Below are positions 36,491 to 44,977 of a stretch of DNA of 64,000 nucleotides, one piece after another; position 1 is the stretch's first letter, and each line of letters starts with the position of its first letter. The stretch is from Flagellimonas eckloniae. GTDB lineage: Bacteria; Bacteroidota; Bacteroidia; Flavobacteriales; Flavobacteriaceae. The notes under the pieces were generated by a model. That model saw only the letters and a list, made by a program, of their open reading frames with translations. It was not told the origin of the DNA and did not search any database. The stretch lies in NCBI RefSeq assembly GCF_001413955.1, contig NZ_LCTZ01000002.1:310001-374000 (forward strand), read 5' to 3'. Made by a program: the position numbers and the translations under genes.

Positions 36491-36937
36491 TTAATCGATA
36501 CGTCTATAATTTTCAGAAGAGGTTCTATGCCCTTCTTCATCCAATGTAATTTGACTAAAGGTATTCTCTTTTAGAATAAGTTCAAAAGTAAAATTTCGCA
36601 TAGTGTCCAAAGCCTTCATCATAAAATCATCGCCATATTCAATAACTTCAGTTAAAGAGTTTTCGGTTATTTTATAAGATCCATAACCAAATCTTCCATT
36701 TGGATTGTCCGGCACATATCTGGTCCACATAATTTTCCCTTTAGAATACATTTTAACTTGTCTGTATCCTTCCGATTTTTCAATAGTATCAGATATATCT
36801 TGACCATCATAACTGTAGAAACTATAAAGTTCCCATGTTCCCTCAATCGAATGCATTGCTTCAGGTTTTGGTGATGCAAATTTTGTGGCAGAAATCAAAA
36901 TCAACATGAGCAAAACCAATCCAAGTATTTTTTTCAT
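36491..36937 (-). CDS. Small secreted lipocalin-like protein of unknown function
   Basis: A 148-residue protein with a signal peptide (LVLLMLILISATKFASP). The mature part starts SIEGTWELYSFYSYDG and continues with short beta strands ending NYRRID, typical of lipocalin-like/DUF4488-type small periplasmic proteins found widely in Bacteroidota. No catalytic residues are recognisable. It is monocistronic and convergent with trxB, sharing the terminator between them. The assignment is structural only. Confidence 0.7.
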   Translation of the reverse strand: MKKILGLVLLMLILISATKFASPKPEAMHSIEGTWELYSFYSYDGQDISDTIEKSEGYRQVKMYSKGKIMWTRYVPDNPNGRFGYGSYKITENSLTEVIEYGDDFMMKALDTMRNFTFELILKENTFSQITLDEEGHRTSSENYRRID

Positions 36938-37304
36938 ATCTGTAAATTTTAGGGTTAAAAATGTTTAACCCTTTAATTTACAAATAATTATGTCCAAAAA
37001 CACATTTGTAGGGTAAAAAAATTCACGTTTCCAAAATTGGACTAGAATACGATTTATCCAAAAAAATACCCTTTTATAGTTGAGATTTAAAAATGGCGTT
37101 TGTTGTTATCAAATTTGAAGATTAAATACAAACCTGCAATATTTTGCAAATATTGATAGGTTTTATTGCTAATTCCTATGAAATAATGCTATTAAATAGT
37201 GATTTTAGAAAAATATTGCAACAAAATGCAACATTTTACCATGTAAATGTTTGATTACTAACATTTTTTTTTCACTTTTAACCGATATAACTAAAAATCA
37301 AACT
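36938..37304. promoter_or_regulatory. Intergenic region upstream of the SusC/SusD pair with a 19-bp palindrome
   Basis: This 367-bp AT-rich region contains no credible gene. At 37137-37155 it has a perfect inverted repeat CAATATTT, centre TGC, AAATATTG. A second related stretch lies at 37211-37236, where ATTGCAACA and ATGCAACAT form an imperfect direct repeat. The palindrome has the size expected for a dimeric regulator. It lies 150 bp before the SusC start. No sigma/fecR pair is adjacent to this SusC, so a different regulator could act here. Confidence 0.45.
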
Positions 37305-40300
37305 ATGGGTAAAGCAATTCTTACATTATTAACTCTTTTTATCGTATCACTTACCTACGGTCAAAAAATCTCAGGTAAGGTGGTAGACGAATTTGATTCT
37401 CCATTACCCGGGGTGTCAATTGTTGTCGTAGATACTAATAGAGGTACTATTACGGACTTTGATGGTAATTTTTCCATTGACGCATCACAAGGAGATGTTT
37501 TGCGTTTTTCATATTTGGGAATGAAAACCAAGGATATCACTATGGGGTCTGAAAATACTCTCAATGTTGTTATGATTGAGGATTCACAAGCTTTAGACGA
37601 AGTAGTGGTAACGGCTTTTGGTTTGGAAAAGGAAACCAAGACTTTAGGTTATGCAGTTCAAAAGGTAGATGCAGATGAGTTGAACCTTGCAGGTCAGGTA
37701 AATCCATTTGAATCGCTACAAGGAAGAGTGGCCGGTGTACAAATCACAAGAACCTCTGGTTCCGCAGGTGGTGGAGTGGATATTCTGATTAGAGGTGTAA
37801 CTTCCGTAAACCCAGGGAGAGATAATCAACCGCTTATTATTGTGGATGGAATAGCCCTTAACAATGATACATTCACGGGAACCGTTCTGCCCAGCGCTGG
37901 ATCAAATGCAACGGGAAGCTCCGAACAATTTTCCTTCTCAAACAGGGCAGGGGATATAAACCCTGAAGATATTGAAAGTTTTAATGTTCTAAAAGGAGCT
38001 GCTGCTACCGCATTATATGGAATACGCGCTTCCAACGGCGCGATTGTAATTACCACTAAGCGAGGAAAACAAGGACGGGTTTCTGTTGGAATAACAGCTT
38101 CAACCACTTTTAGGGAAGTACGTAAAGTGCCTACCCTCCAAAAAACATATAGGGAAGGTCACAGAACAGATAAGATTCCTGCAATTGAAGACCCTAGTAG
38201 CCCAGATGGGTATACTAGATATAGAGGCTTTTCTTTTTATTCATGGGGAGTTCCTTACACAGATGATTCCTTTACTTTGGATGATGGTACCGTCATAGAT
38301 TTGAGCAATGATAAGTTCAACGATCCACACAATCTTTTTAGAACAGGGGTCAATACCCAGATAAACTTTAATTTAAGCGGAGCTACTGATAAAATGGATT
38401 ACTTTTTATCTATTGGTAATAGTTCCGATGAAGGTATTCTGCCAAATACAGATTACAAGAAAACCAATATCAGGTTTAAAGCAGGGTATCAGGTTAATGA
38501 TAAGTTTAATATTAATTCATCAATAACCTATTCCAATTCTGGTGGTACGCGTGGAAATGGAGGTGATAAATCTATTTTTAGTTCACTTTCCTTTTGGGCG
38601 CCAACTTTTGATATAAATGATTACCTATTACCCGATGGCACACAGAAAAACTACTCGGATGGAATTATTGACAATCCACGTTATTTTTCTGAGGTCAGTA
38701 ATTTAAAGGATAATGTCGATAGATGGGTTGGAAACATTACGTTGAATTATCAACCAGCAGAGTGGGCAAACATTACCTATTCCGCTCAAATCGATAACTA
38801 TGCAGATATCCGTAACCGATTTGTTCCACCAGATTTAGATGTAGGAACCCAGGTGGGTGGTTTCGTTACCAACGAGAACATCAATTTCACTGGATTGGAA
38901 TCTAACTTTCTTGCAACATTCACCAAAGATGTCTCGGAGGATTTCACAACCTCTTTAACCGTGGGTCATCAATTGTCTGATATAAAAACTGATTATTCGT
39001 ATTTAAGAGGAGAAGGATTGAATATTCCTGGAATAAACGAAATAAGCAATACTCTTAATTTATTTGGGGATAAGACCATTACCAGATTACGAAACATGGG
39101 TGTGTTTGGGGATTTACGATTTGAATACAAAGACAAGTTATTCCTTTCCGTAACCGGCAGGAATGATTGGATATCGGTTATGCCTCCCAAAAACAGATCT
39201 TTCTTTTATCCATCGGTTAGTTTATCCTATTTATTTAATGATTTAATAGATCCAGAACAAAAGTTTTTCACTTTTGGTAAATTAAGAACCAATTGGGCTC
39301 AAGTAGGTAAAGGACCTAATTTTGGTCAAGTGGGTCAATACTTTATTAAAGATCCAGCATTTCCTTTTGGCGGTGCAGGCGGGTTTAGGGCAAGCAAGCA
39401 ACTTGGCGATGTGGATTTGATTCCAGAACGAAACAATACATTTGAGATTGGAGCAGATTTAAGGTTCTGGGATAACAGAATACGGGTGGATTACTCGTAC
39501 TATAAAACCAGAGTAAAAGACCAAATATTCCCTGTAGGTACGGCATATTCATCTGGATTGTCTTCAGTTATTAGAAATGCTGGGGACTATGAGACATGGG
39601 GTCATGAGATGCTGTTGAGTGCCAAGCTTGTGAGAAGCGAGAATTTTACTTGGGAAACCATATTTAACTTTTCAACTTTTGCAAGTGAAGTCACCGCAAT
39701 ACCGGATGATTTGGATGAAATTGTGTTTTTTGACGACCGTATTACCAATAAAGCCAAGGTAGGTGATGAGTTGGGCTCTCTTTACGGGTGGGTATTCCAA
39801 ACAGCGCCTGATGGACAGCGAATTGTTGGTGACGATGGAAAATGGATAATTACGGGTTCTGAAAATGAAGGCTTCTATTATGAAGGAGATAATGAAATGG
39901 TTAAAGTTGGAAATGCATTTCCTGATTATACCGTATCCATGACAAACAGTTTTACTTTCAAGAATCTTGCACTTAACTTCTTGTTGGAATATAAGTCCGG
40001 TGGTGATGTATATGACAGGGCGCTTAGAAACAACATTCGTAACGGAAACTTGGCCATTACCGAATTTAGGGATGAACTTAAGGTTTTGGAAGGAGTTATG
40101 TCAGATGGTAACGGAGGGTTTGTTGCAAACGATCAAGAACTCTTAATAACTGCAAATGGATTTTACAGGGATTTCGACAACTATAATTCTGCTTCAGAAA
40201 TTCTGTTGCAAGATGCATCATGGTTAAAGTTAAGAACCGTTGGTTTAACCTATAATTTCCCGGCTACGTTTATTAAGAATATGGGTATTTCGGCAGCTTC

Positions 40301-40460
40301 CATCAATGCCAGTGCCAATAACATAATTCTATGGACTCCTTTTGATGGGTTTGATCCTGAAGGAAACCAGTTTAGTGCAGGAAGTAACATCTATGGTTTT
40401 ACAGGATTGACAACACCATTGACGCAGAGCTATTCTTTTGGTCTTAGTCTTCAATTTTAA
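37305..40460 (+). CDS. SusC/RagA-family TonB-linked outer-membrane protein
   Basis: A 1051-residue receptor. ATG 37305 gives a compact signal peptide (LTLFIVSLTYGQ); the frame continues upstream to a TTG at 37251 that lacks support. It has a carboxypeptidase-regulatory-like domain at about 20-95 (ISGKVVDEFDSPLPGVSIVV, TDFDGNFSID), a TonB box near 100 (LDEVVVTAFGLEKE), a plug (LQGRVAGVQITRTSGSAGGG, LIRGVTSVNPGRDNQPLIIV, GAAATALYGIRASNGAIVIT) and a barrel ending in QSYSFGLSLQF. The ALYGIRASNGAI motif is diagnostic for SusC. It has no STN domain, so unlike the other two receptors it is not expected to signal through FecR. It is followed after 3 bp by susD. Confidence 0.95.
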   Translation: MGKAILTLLTLFIVSLTYGQKISGKVVDEFDSPLPGVSIVVVDTNRGTITDFDGNFSIDASQGDVLRFSYLGMKTKDITMGSENTLNVVMIEDSQALDEVVVTAFGLEKETKTLGYAVQKVDADELNLAGQVNPFESLQGRVAGVQITRTSGSAGGGVDILIRGVTSVNPGRDNQPLIIVDGIALNNDTFTGTVLPSAGSNATGSSEQFSFSNRAGDINPEDIESFNVLKGAAATALYGIRASNGAIVITTKRGKQGRVSVGITASTTFREVRKVPTLQKTYREGHRTDKIPAIEDPSSPDGYTRYRGFSFYSWGVPYTDDSFTLDDGTVIDLSNDKFNDPHNLFRTGVNTQINFNLSGATDKMDYFLSIGNSSDEGILPNTDYKKTNIRFKAGYQVNDKFNINSSITYSNSGGTRGNGGDKSIFSSLSFWAPTFDINDYLLPDGTQKNYSDGIIDNPRYFSEVSNLKDNVDRWVGNITLNYQPAEWANITYSAQIDNYADIRNRFVPPDLDVGTQVGGFVTNENINFTGLESNFLATFTKDVSEDFTTSLTVGHQLSDIKTDYSYLRGEGLNIPGINEISNTLNLFGDKTITRLRNMGVFGDLRFEYKDKLFLSVTGRNDWISVMPPKNRSFFYPSVSLSYLFNDLIDPEQKFFTFGKLRTNWAQVGKGPNFGQVGQYFIKDPAFPFGGAGGFRASKQLGDVDLIPERNNTFEIGADLRFWDNRIRVDYSYYKTRVKDQIFPVGTAYSSGLSSVIRNAGDYETWGHEMLLSAKLVRSENFTWETIFNFSTFASEVTAIPDDLDEIVFFDDRITNKAKVGDELGSLYGWVFQTAPDGQRIVGDDGKWIITGSENEGFYYEGDNEMVKVGNAFPDYTVSMTNSFTFKNLALNFLLEYKSGGDVYDRALRNNIRNGNLAITEFRDELKVLEGVMSDGNGGFVANDQELLITANGFYRDFDNYNSASEILLQDASWLKLRTVGLTYNFPATFIKNMGISAASINASANNIILWTPFDGFDPEGNQFSAGSNIYGFTGLTTPLTQSYSFGLSLQF

Positions 40461-40463
40461 AAT

Positions 40464-41960
40464 ATGAAATCGATGAAAAATAGTATAAGAAAAATAATTG
40501 TAGTATGTATTACACTCGGTTTTTTTGGGTGTGGTGATGACTATTTCGATGTAAATACGCCAACCGGATCAGCGACAGAAGATCAGGTTTCCATGAATGA
40601 TTTATTGGGACCTGCCATATATCACACAGTGCAAGCACAGTATTTTGCTGAACGTGTTTTTGGGAATTATACCCAGTACTTTACGTTTCAAGGAGGTGGT
40701 TCGGAGGGGCCGTCATCACTAGAAAGTACATGGAGTAATATTTATTTGGAAGCCCTTCCAAACCTAAATACAATTATTGCGAAAGCGGAAGAAACCAATT
40801 CCAACCACTTCAGTGGTGTTGCAAAAGTCTTGATTGCGGCTAACCTTGGAATTGCTACAGATAGTTATGAGAACATTCCTTTTAGTGAGGCGTCCCAAGG
40901 GTCGGAAAACCTAAAACCGATATTTGATGATCAAGAAAGCATATATGCTTCCCTAAATGTATTACTTGATGAGGCTATCGCAGAATTGGGAACTGATAAT
41001 GGTTCCGAATTTTCCCCAACATCTACAAGTGATATTGCTTATAGAGGGGATATTGATAAATGGTTACGAGCTGCCTATACCTTAAAAGCAAGATATGCAC
41101 TTCATTTAACTGAAGTAGATGGGGTGTCAGCGGCAGCAGCGGCATTGACCTACATACAAAATGGGTTTGAATCTAATGATGATGACTTGCAAATATTTTA
41201 TGATGAACGGAATTTGAATCCATGGCACGCTAGACAGGTACTTGCACCAAACACAGGAAATCCACATGATAAGATTTGTGATCAATTGGTAAGCTATATG
41301 AATGGCACTTTTTATCCGTTTGCAGGAGCTTTGGAAATAGATCCAAGACTTCCGTTGTATGCTGATCTTGATTCGGATGCAGACCCATCCGATCCATTCC
41401 GTGGATATGATATTGGAGCTGCTGGTCTTTCCTCGGATGGGGAAGATGCCAATACAGATTTCGCTGATAGTGGCTTCTATACCAAATTGGATTCTCCAAT
41501 AGTTATTATTTCCTATGCCGAAGCTATGTTTATTCAAGCTGAAGCTGAATTTTTGGTAAATGGTGGAAATGAAACTAGCGTGGGGTCAAACTCTGCTGCT
41601 TACAATGCATATTTGACGGGTATTACTGCTAATATGGAAAAATTGGGGGCAGATGGTGCCGACTATATAGCGGATACTGGAATAGCAGTTGGTGAAGCAA
41701 GTTTGATGTTGAACCATATTATGAAGGAAAAGTACATTGCAAACTTTTTGAACCCAGAAACGTTTGTAGATTTTAGAAGGTATGATTTTTCAGCAGATGT
41801 TTTCCTTGGTTTGGCATTACCGATAGATAGCGTGGAAGGACAGTTCCCTGGAGAGTGGTTGGTAAGAGCCCAGTATCCAAATACAGAAGAAACACGTAAT
41901 CCAGATAACGTGAACGCAAATAAGCAATCTCCTATAGTTCCGGTATGGTGGGATAGATAG
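40464..41960 (+). CDS. SusD/RagB-family outer-membrane lipoprotein (SusD-like_2 type)
   Basis: A 498-residue lipoprotein with Cys23 in GFFGCGDDYFDVN. The sequence follows the SusD-like_2 subgroup: YFDVNTPTGSAT, a helical TPR-like region (SNIYLEALPNLNTIIAKAE, LIAANLGIATDSYENIPF), PIVIISYAEAMFIQAEAEF and a tail with NPDNVNANKQSPIVPVWWD. It should form the lid over the SusC barrel encoded 3 bp upstream. The pair is a complete import unit with no glycan-active enzymes beside it, so its substrate could be a sugar or a peptide. Confidence 0.94.
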   Translation: MKSMKNSIRKIIVVCITLGFFGCGDDYFDVNTPTGSATEDQVSMNDLLGPAIYHTVQAQYFAERVFGNYTQYFTFQGGGSEGPSSLESTWSNIYLEALPNLNTIIAKAEETNSNHFSGVAKVLIAANLGIATDSYENIPFSEASQGSENLKPIFDDQESIYASLNVLLDEAIAELGTDNGSEFSPTSTSDIAYRGDIDKWLRAAYTLKARYALHLTEVDGVSAAAAALTYIQNGFESNDDDLQIFYDERNLNPWHARQVLAPNTGNPHDKICDQLVSYMNGTFYPFAGALEIDPRLPLYADLDSDADPSDPFRGYDIGAAGLSSDGEDANTDFADSGFYTKLDSPIVIISYAEAMFIQAEAEFLVNGGNETSVGSNSAAYNAYLTGITANMEKLGADGADYIADTGIAVGEASLMLNHIMKEKYIANFLNPETFVDFRRYDFSADVFLGLALPIDSVEGQFPGEWLVRAQYPNTEETRNPDNVNANKQSPIVPVWWDR

Positions 41961-41972
41961 AAAAAACAGTGG

Positions 41973-43025
41973 TTAATTTTCGGAGAGGGTATTCAAATAT
42001 TGAGTTAGGTATTGGATATCCTCTTTTTTATGGGATGCACTTAACACAATTCTACTCTTTAAACTTGAGGCTTCACTGGGATATCTGAAATTGGTCACAA
42101 TAATCTTCTTTCGCTCCAAATGTTTTACCAAAGGTTCATTGGAAAAACTAAATGTGGGATGCTCGGCCACAAAGTCAAACTTTTCAATATTGGGCAAATT
42201 GCCAACGAACAACCCAATATTACTACTCAAAATCCCCCTTTTTTGTCTATAGATTTCTTTGGAATTCATAAGTGTTGCCAATCCCGCAGGCGAAGCTGGA
42301 CTTGCGCCACCATAAAAATCAGTTTTTTTAAGTGTTTCAATTCTTTGTTGAGAGCCAAAAACAGCCCCCGCCTGTACGCCAAAGCCCTTTCCCAGTGAAC
42401 CACAGACAATCAATTCTTTTGTTCGTAGATTTTTTAATTTCGAATAAGCTCCACCTCCATTATGACCAACAATACCCAGACCATGGGAATCATCAGCAAC
42501 AACAATACTATTATCTAAAGGGAGAGAACGTAATTCTTCAAATTCAGGATAATTCTGTCCAGAAAAATCAATGGTATCTAAAAAAACCGCTGGAACTTTT
42601 TTGCTTTCCGATGTCAATTGTTTTCTTAACTCAAAATTTAGCTCAGCGAACGTTTCAAATGGTTTTGCTTCAGAATGATAAAGTGCTGAATGGGTGTTGG
42701 GAGCATAGAAAACTTGGTACTCATCAGAGCTGAAAGATTTTGCGATAAGCTGACCCGCTAAAAACCCTGAGGACAATGTGATACAAGCTTCACAACCTAC
42801 TGTTTCGGACAAATGTTCCTCAACCTCTTCAAAGATGCTTAGTTGAATGTTCGATTTTCGTGAAGCACCATAATTAGTGCCATATTTTTTTAGATTTTTG
42901 ATGAATACGTTCTGAAATTCAGTGTCCAGCTGAAGCCCTAAATAGCCCGTACCTCCAAAATAAAGATATTCCTTGCCATCTTTCCGAATGGTTCTTCCTG
43001 GAAAAGAATCTATGAAAACTGCCAT
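41973..43025 (-). CDS. PLP-dependent aminotransferase-fold enzyme (alpha-oxoamine synthase-like)
   Basis: A 350-residue fold-type I PLP enzyme related to 8-amino-7-oxononanoate synthase and 2-amino-3-ketobutyrate ligase. YLYFGGTGYLGL is the N-terminal substrate loop, VVADDSHGLGIVG carries the PLP-pyridine-binding Asp and His, and GSLGKGFGVQAG carries the Schiff-base Lys. It is shorter than BioF (about 385-400), lacking some N-terminal residues. Its ATG overlaps the stop of the epimerase gene by one base (TAATG), so the two are translationally coupled. No biotin genes are near; a role in amino-acid or peptide-derived metabolism is inferred from the epimerase. Confidence 0.85.
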   Translation of the reverse strand: MAVFIDSFPGRTIRKDGKEYLYFGGTGYLGLQLDTEFQNVFIKNLKKYGTNYGASRKSNIQLSIFEEVEEHLSETVGCEACITLSSGFLAGQLIAKSFSSDEYQVFYAPNTHSALYHSEAKPFETFAELNFELRKQLTSESKKVPAVFLDTIDFSGQNYPEFEELRSLPLDNSIVVADDSHGLGIVGHNGGGAYSKLKNLRTKELIVCGSLGKGFGVQAGAVFGSQQRIETLKKTDFYGGASPASPAGLATLMNSKEIYRQKRGILSSNIGLFVGNLPNIEKFDFVAEHPTFSFSNEPLVKHLERKKIIVTNFRYPSEASSLKSRIVLSASHKKEDIQYLTQYLNTLSEN

Positions 43026-44035
43026 TAGTTGAGCGTTACACCGCTACCTGATATAGAAGGAAACAAAACTTCCCCATTATTTTTTATAACGACCCCATTT
43101 GCGATATCTTCTTTAAGTAGCATGGCCCCGTCCATATCTACATAGTCCAGTTGTGGTAACAATTGGGCAATGGCAGAAATACCCACAGTGGACTCGGTCA
43201 TACAACCAACCATAATTTTTAATCCCATTTCTTTTCCCTTTTTTATCATACGTAGGGCGGGGGTAAGACCTCCACATTTGGTCAATTTTATATTGATGCC
43301 ATTAAAATGCAAACCACATTTTTCCACGTCAGTTTCAACAATACAACTCTCATCCGCAATTACAGGCAAAACACTGTGATGCATTACCTGTTCCATACCG
43401 CTCCAATCGTCAGCTTTTAAGGGTTGCTCTAAAAACTCTACCCCTAAATCTTTTAGCAAGGGAGCATTATGGATTGTCTCCTCCGCGGTCCATGCACAGT
43501 TTGCATCTATCCTAAAAATAGCGTTGGTGTGTTTTCGTAATTCTCGCACAATGGCTACATCATCATTGGTTCCCAGCTTAATTTTATAAATGGGCCAAGG
43601 TGTTTCCTTCATTTTGTCAACCATTTTTTCAATAGAAGCAATACCTATGGTATAATTGGTTGTAGGATAGGTTGAAATATCTGTACCCCACAAGGTATGG
43701 AGTGGTTTATCTTGCAATTTTCCATGGAGATCATGTGCGGCAAGATCTAAAGCACAGATGGCGAAATTTGTCAAGCCTTTTTCTACTAAAAATTGATGAA
43801 AAACTTCTGGAGTGGCAAAATCAAAGGATTCAATCTCATTCTGAATGGCGGTAATTTCCGCAATCATACTTTCCACCGTAATCTGATAATACGGATTTGA
43901 AGTGGCTTCTCCATATCCGGTTTTCCCATGCAACGAAATTCCAACGATCAACGAGTTTTGAAAATCGTGTGACTCCCTTGAAATACTAAAAGTATGCTTT
44001 AGTGCAAGGGTATATTTTTTTACGCTAATTTGCAT
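43025..44035 (-). CDS. Dipeptide epimerase of the enolase superfamily
   Basis: A 336-residue enzyme of the mandelate racemase/muconate-lactonizing group, most like L-Ala-D/L-Glu epimerases. YKIKLGTND contains the KxK base motif; metal ligands are expected in FRIDANCAW, EFLEQPL and VIADESC; the opposite-face Lys is in INIKLTKCGG; MVGCMTESTVG is the final loop. It probably epimerises dipeptides released in peptidoglycan recycling or imported from outside. It leads a two-gene operon with the PLP enzyme. The first Met (QISVKKYTLALKHTFSISR) is the only sensible start. Confidence 0.9.
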   Translation of the reverse strand: MQISVKKYTLALKHTFSISRESHDFQNSLIVGISLHGKTGYGEATSNPYYQITVESMIAEITAIQNEIESFDFATPEVFHQFLVEKGLTNFAICALDLAAHDLHGKLQDKPLHTLWGTDISTYPTTNYTIGIASIEKMVDKMKETPWPIYKIKLGTNDDVAIVRELRKHTNAIFRIDANCAWTAEETIHNAPLLKDLGVEFLEQPLKADDWSGMEQVMHHSVLPVIADESCIVETDVEKCGLHFNGINIKLTKCGGLTPALRMIKKGKEMGLKIMVGCMTESTVGISAIAQLLPQLDYVDMDGAMLLKEDIANGVVIKNNGEVLFPSISGSGVTLN

Positions 44036-44078
44036 AGAAAATAGGTTTATACTAAGATAAATAAACCCCTTGTACTAT

Positions 44079-44114
44079 AAAACAAAAACCCTGATTCTTA
44101 TACAGAAATCAGGG
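44079..44114 (-). terminator. Rho-independent terminator after the GIN-domain gene
   Basis: An 8-bp stem (CCCTGATT/AATCAGGG) followed on the minus strand by TTTTTGTTTT. It lies 56 bp beyond the stop of the minus-strand gene at 44170 and 44 bp upstream of the epimerase start. Confidence 0.82.
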
Positions 44115-44169
44115 CTTAATTTTTAACTTCTTTTGAATGTAGTATTCAAAATTATTGGTGAATAGATTC

Positions 44170-44892
44170 TTAATACTTGTGTACGCTGCCGGACACCGAT
44201 TTTTTCTGCTGTACGCTGGCATCTCCAGTGTATGAAATATCCGCTCCGCTACTAGCATCCGCCACTAAGGATTCAGATACGTTTACAGAAATATCTGAGC
44301 CACTACTTGCATCAGCACTGCACTTTTTGGTCAATAGTTCACGGGCCCTAATATCTGCTCCACTGCTGGCATCGGCATAAAGCATATCACTTTTACCGGA
44401 TACTTTAATATCGGCACCGCTACTCGCATCGGCAGAAACTTCAGAGGCAACCAATTCCACATGTAAATCGGACCCACTACTGGCATCCAACTCTATTTTT
44501 TCAGCTTCGATAACGTTTTGTGCAATAAGGTCTGCGCCACTTGAGCTTCTTAAACCAGTAACATGTGGAAGCGATACGTAAACTTTTTTTGTTGCTCTAC
44601 CAATATTTTCGATGGCGTGGATTTTAAGCTTTCCATCTTTGATGTCGGTTCCGATTAAATCGATGATGTTTTCATCGGCTTCAACGGAAATTTTGAATTC
44701 CTTATCCTGGATTACAAATACATCCAAACCTTCAGATGCGGATACTACTGTAAATTCTTCCGTTATGTTTCTGGTTTCCTCTACTACTTCTCCATTTCCT
44801 TTTTTTCCATCTCCAAAACTGATGTCAAAATTACAGGAGGAGGCAAAGAGTGCCATTAATACTGCGATTGCGATTCTTGCTAGTGTTGTCAT
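44170..44892 (-). CDS. Head-GIN/DUF2807 lipoprotein with DASSGAD repeats
   Basis: A 240-residue exported protein with a lipobox (FASSCNF, Cys20). The middle matches the GIN/DUF2807 domain (EEFTVVSASEGLDVFVIQD, VSLPHVTGLRSSSGADL), predicted to form a beta-helix. From about residue 118 it is built of six repeats of 18-20 residues with the core DASSG[AS]D, ending with a short Ser/Lys tail. Members often follow PspC genes in Bacteroidetes, as here (85 bp downstream). The function is unknown; the label adhesin in databases rests on fold only. It is the last gene of the PadR-PspC operon. Confidence 0.88.
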   Translation of the reverse strand: MTTLARIAIAVLMALFASSCNFDISFGDGKKGNGEVVEETRNITEEFTVVSASEGLDVFVIQDKEFKISVEADENIIDLIGTDIKDGKLKIHAIENIGRATKKVYVSLPHVTGLRSSSGADLIAQNVIEAEKIELDASSGSDLHVELVASEVSADASSGADIKVSGKSDMLYADASSGADIRARELLTKKCSADASSGSDISVNVSESLVADASSGADISYTGDASVQQKKSVSGSVHKY

Positions 44893-44977
44893 GATTGTTG
44901 TTTTTATGATTGATTAAAATTCGTGTTTATTGATTATTATACATTTTATTATTTACCCAATTGTTGAATAGGCTTAC

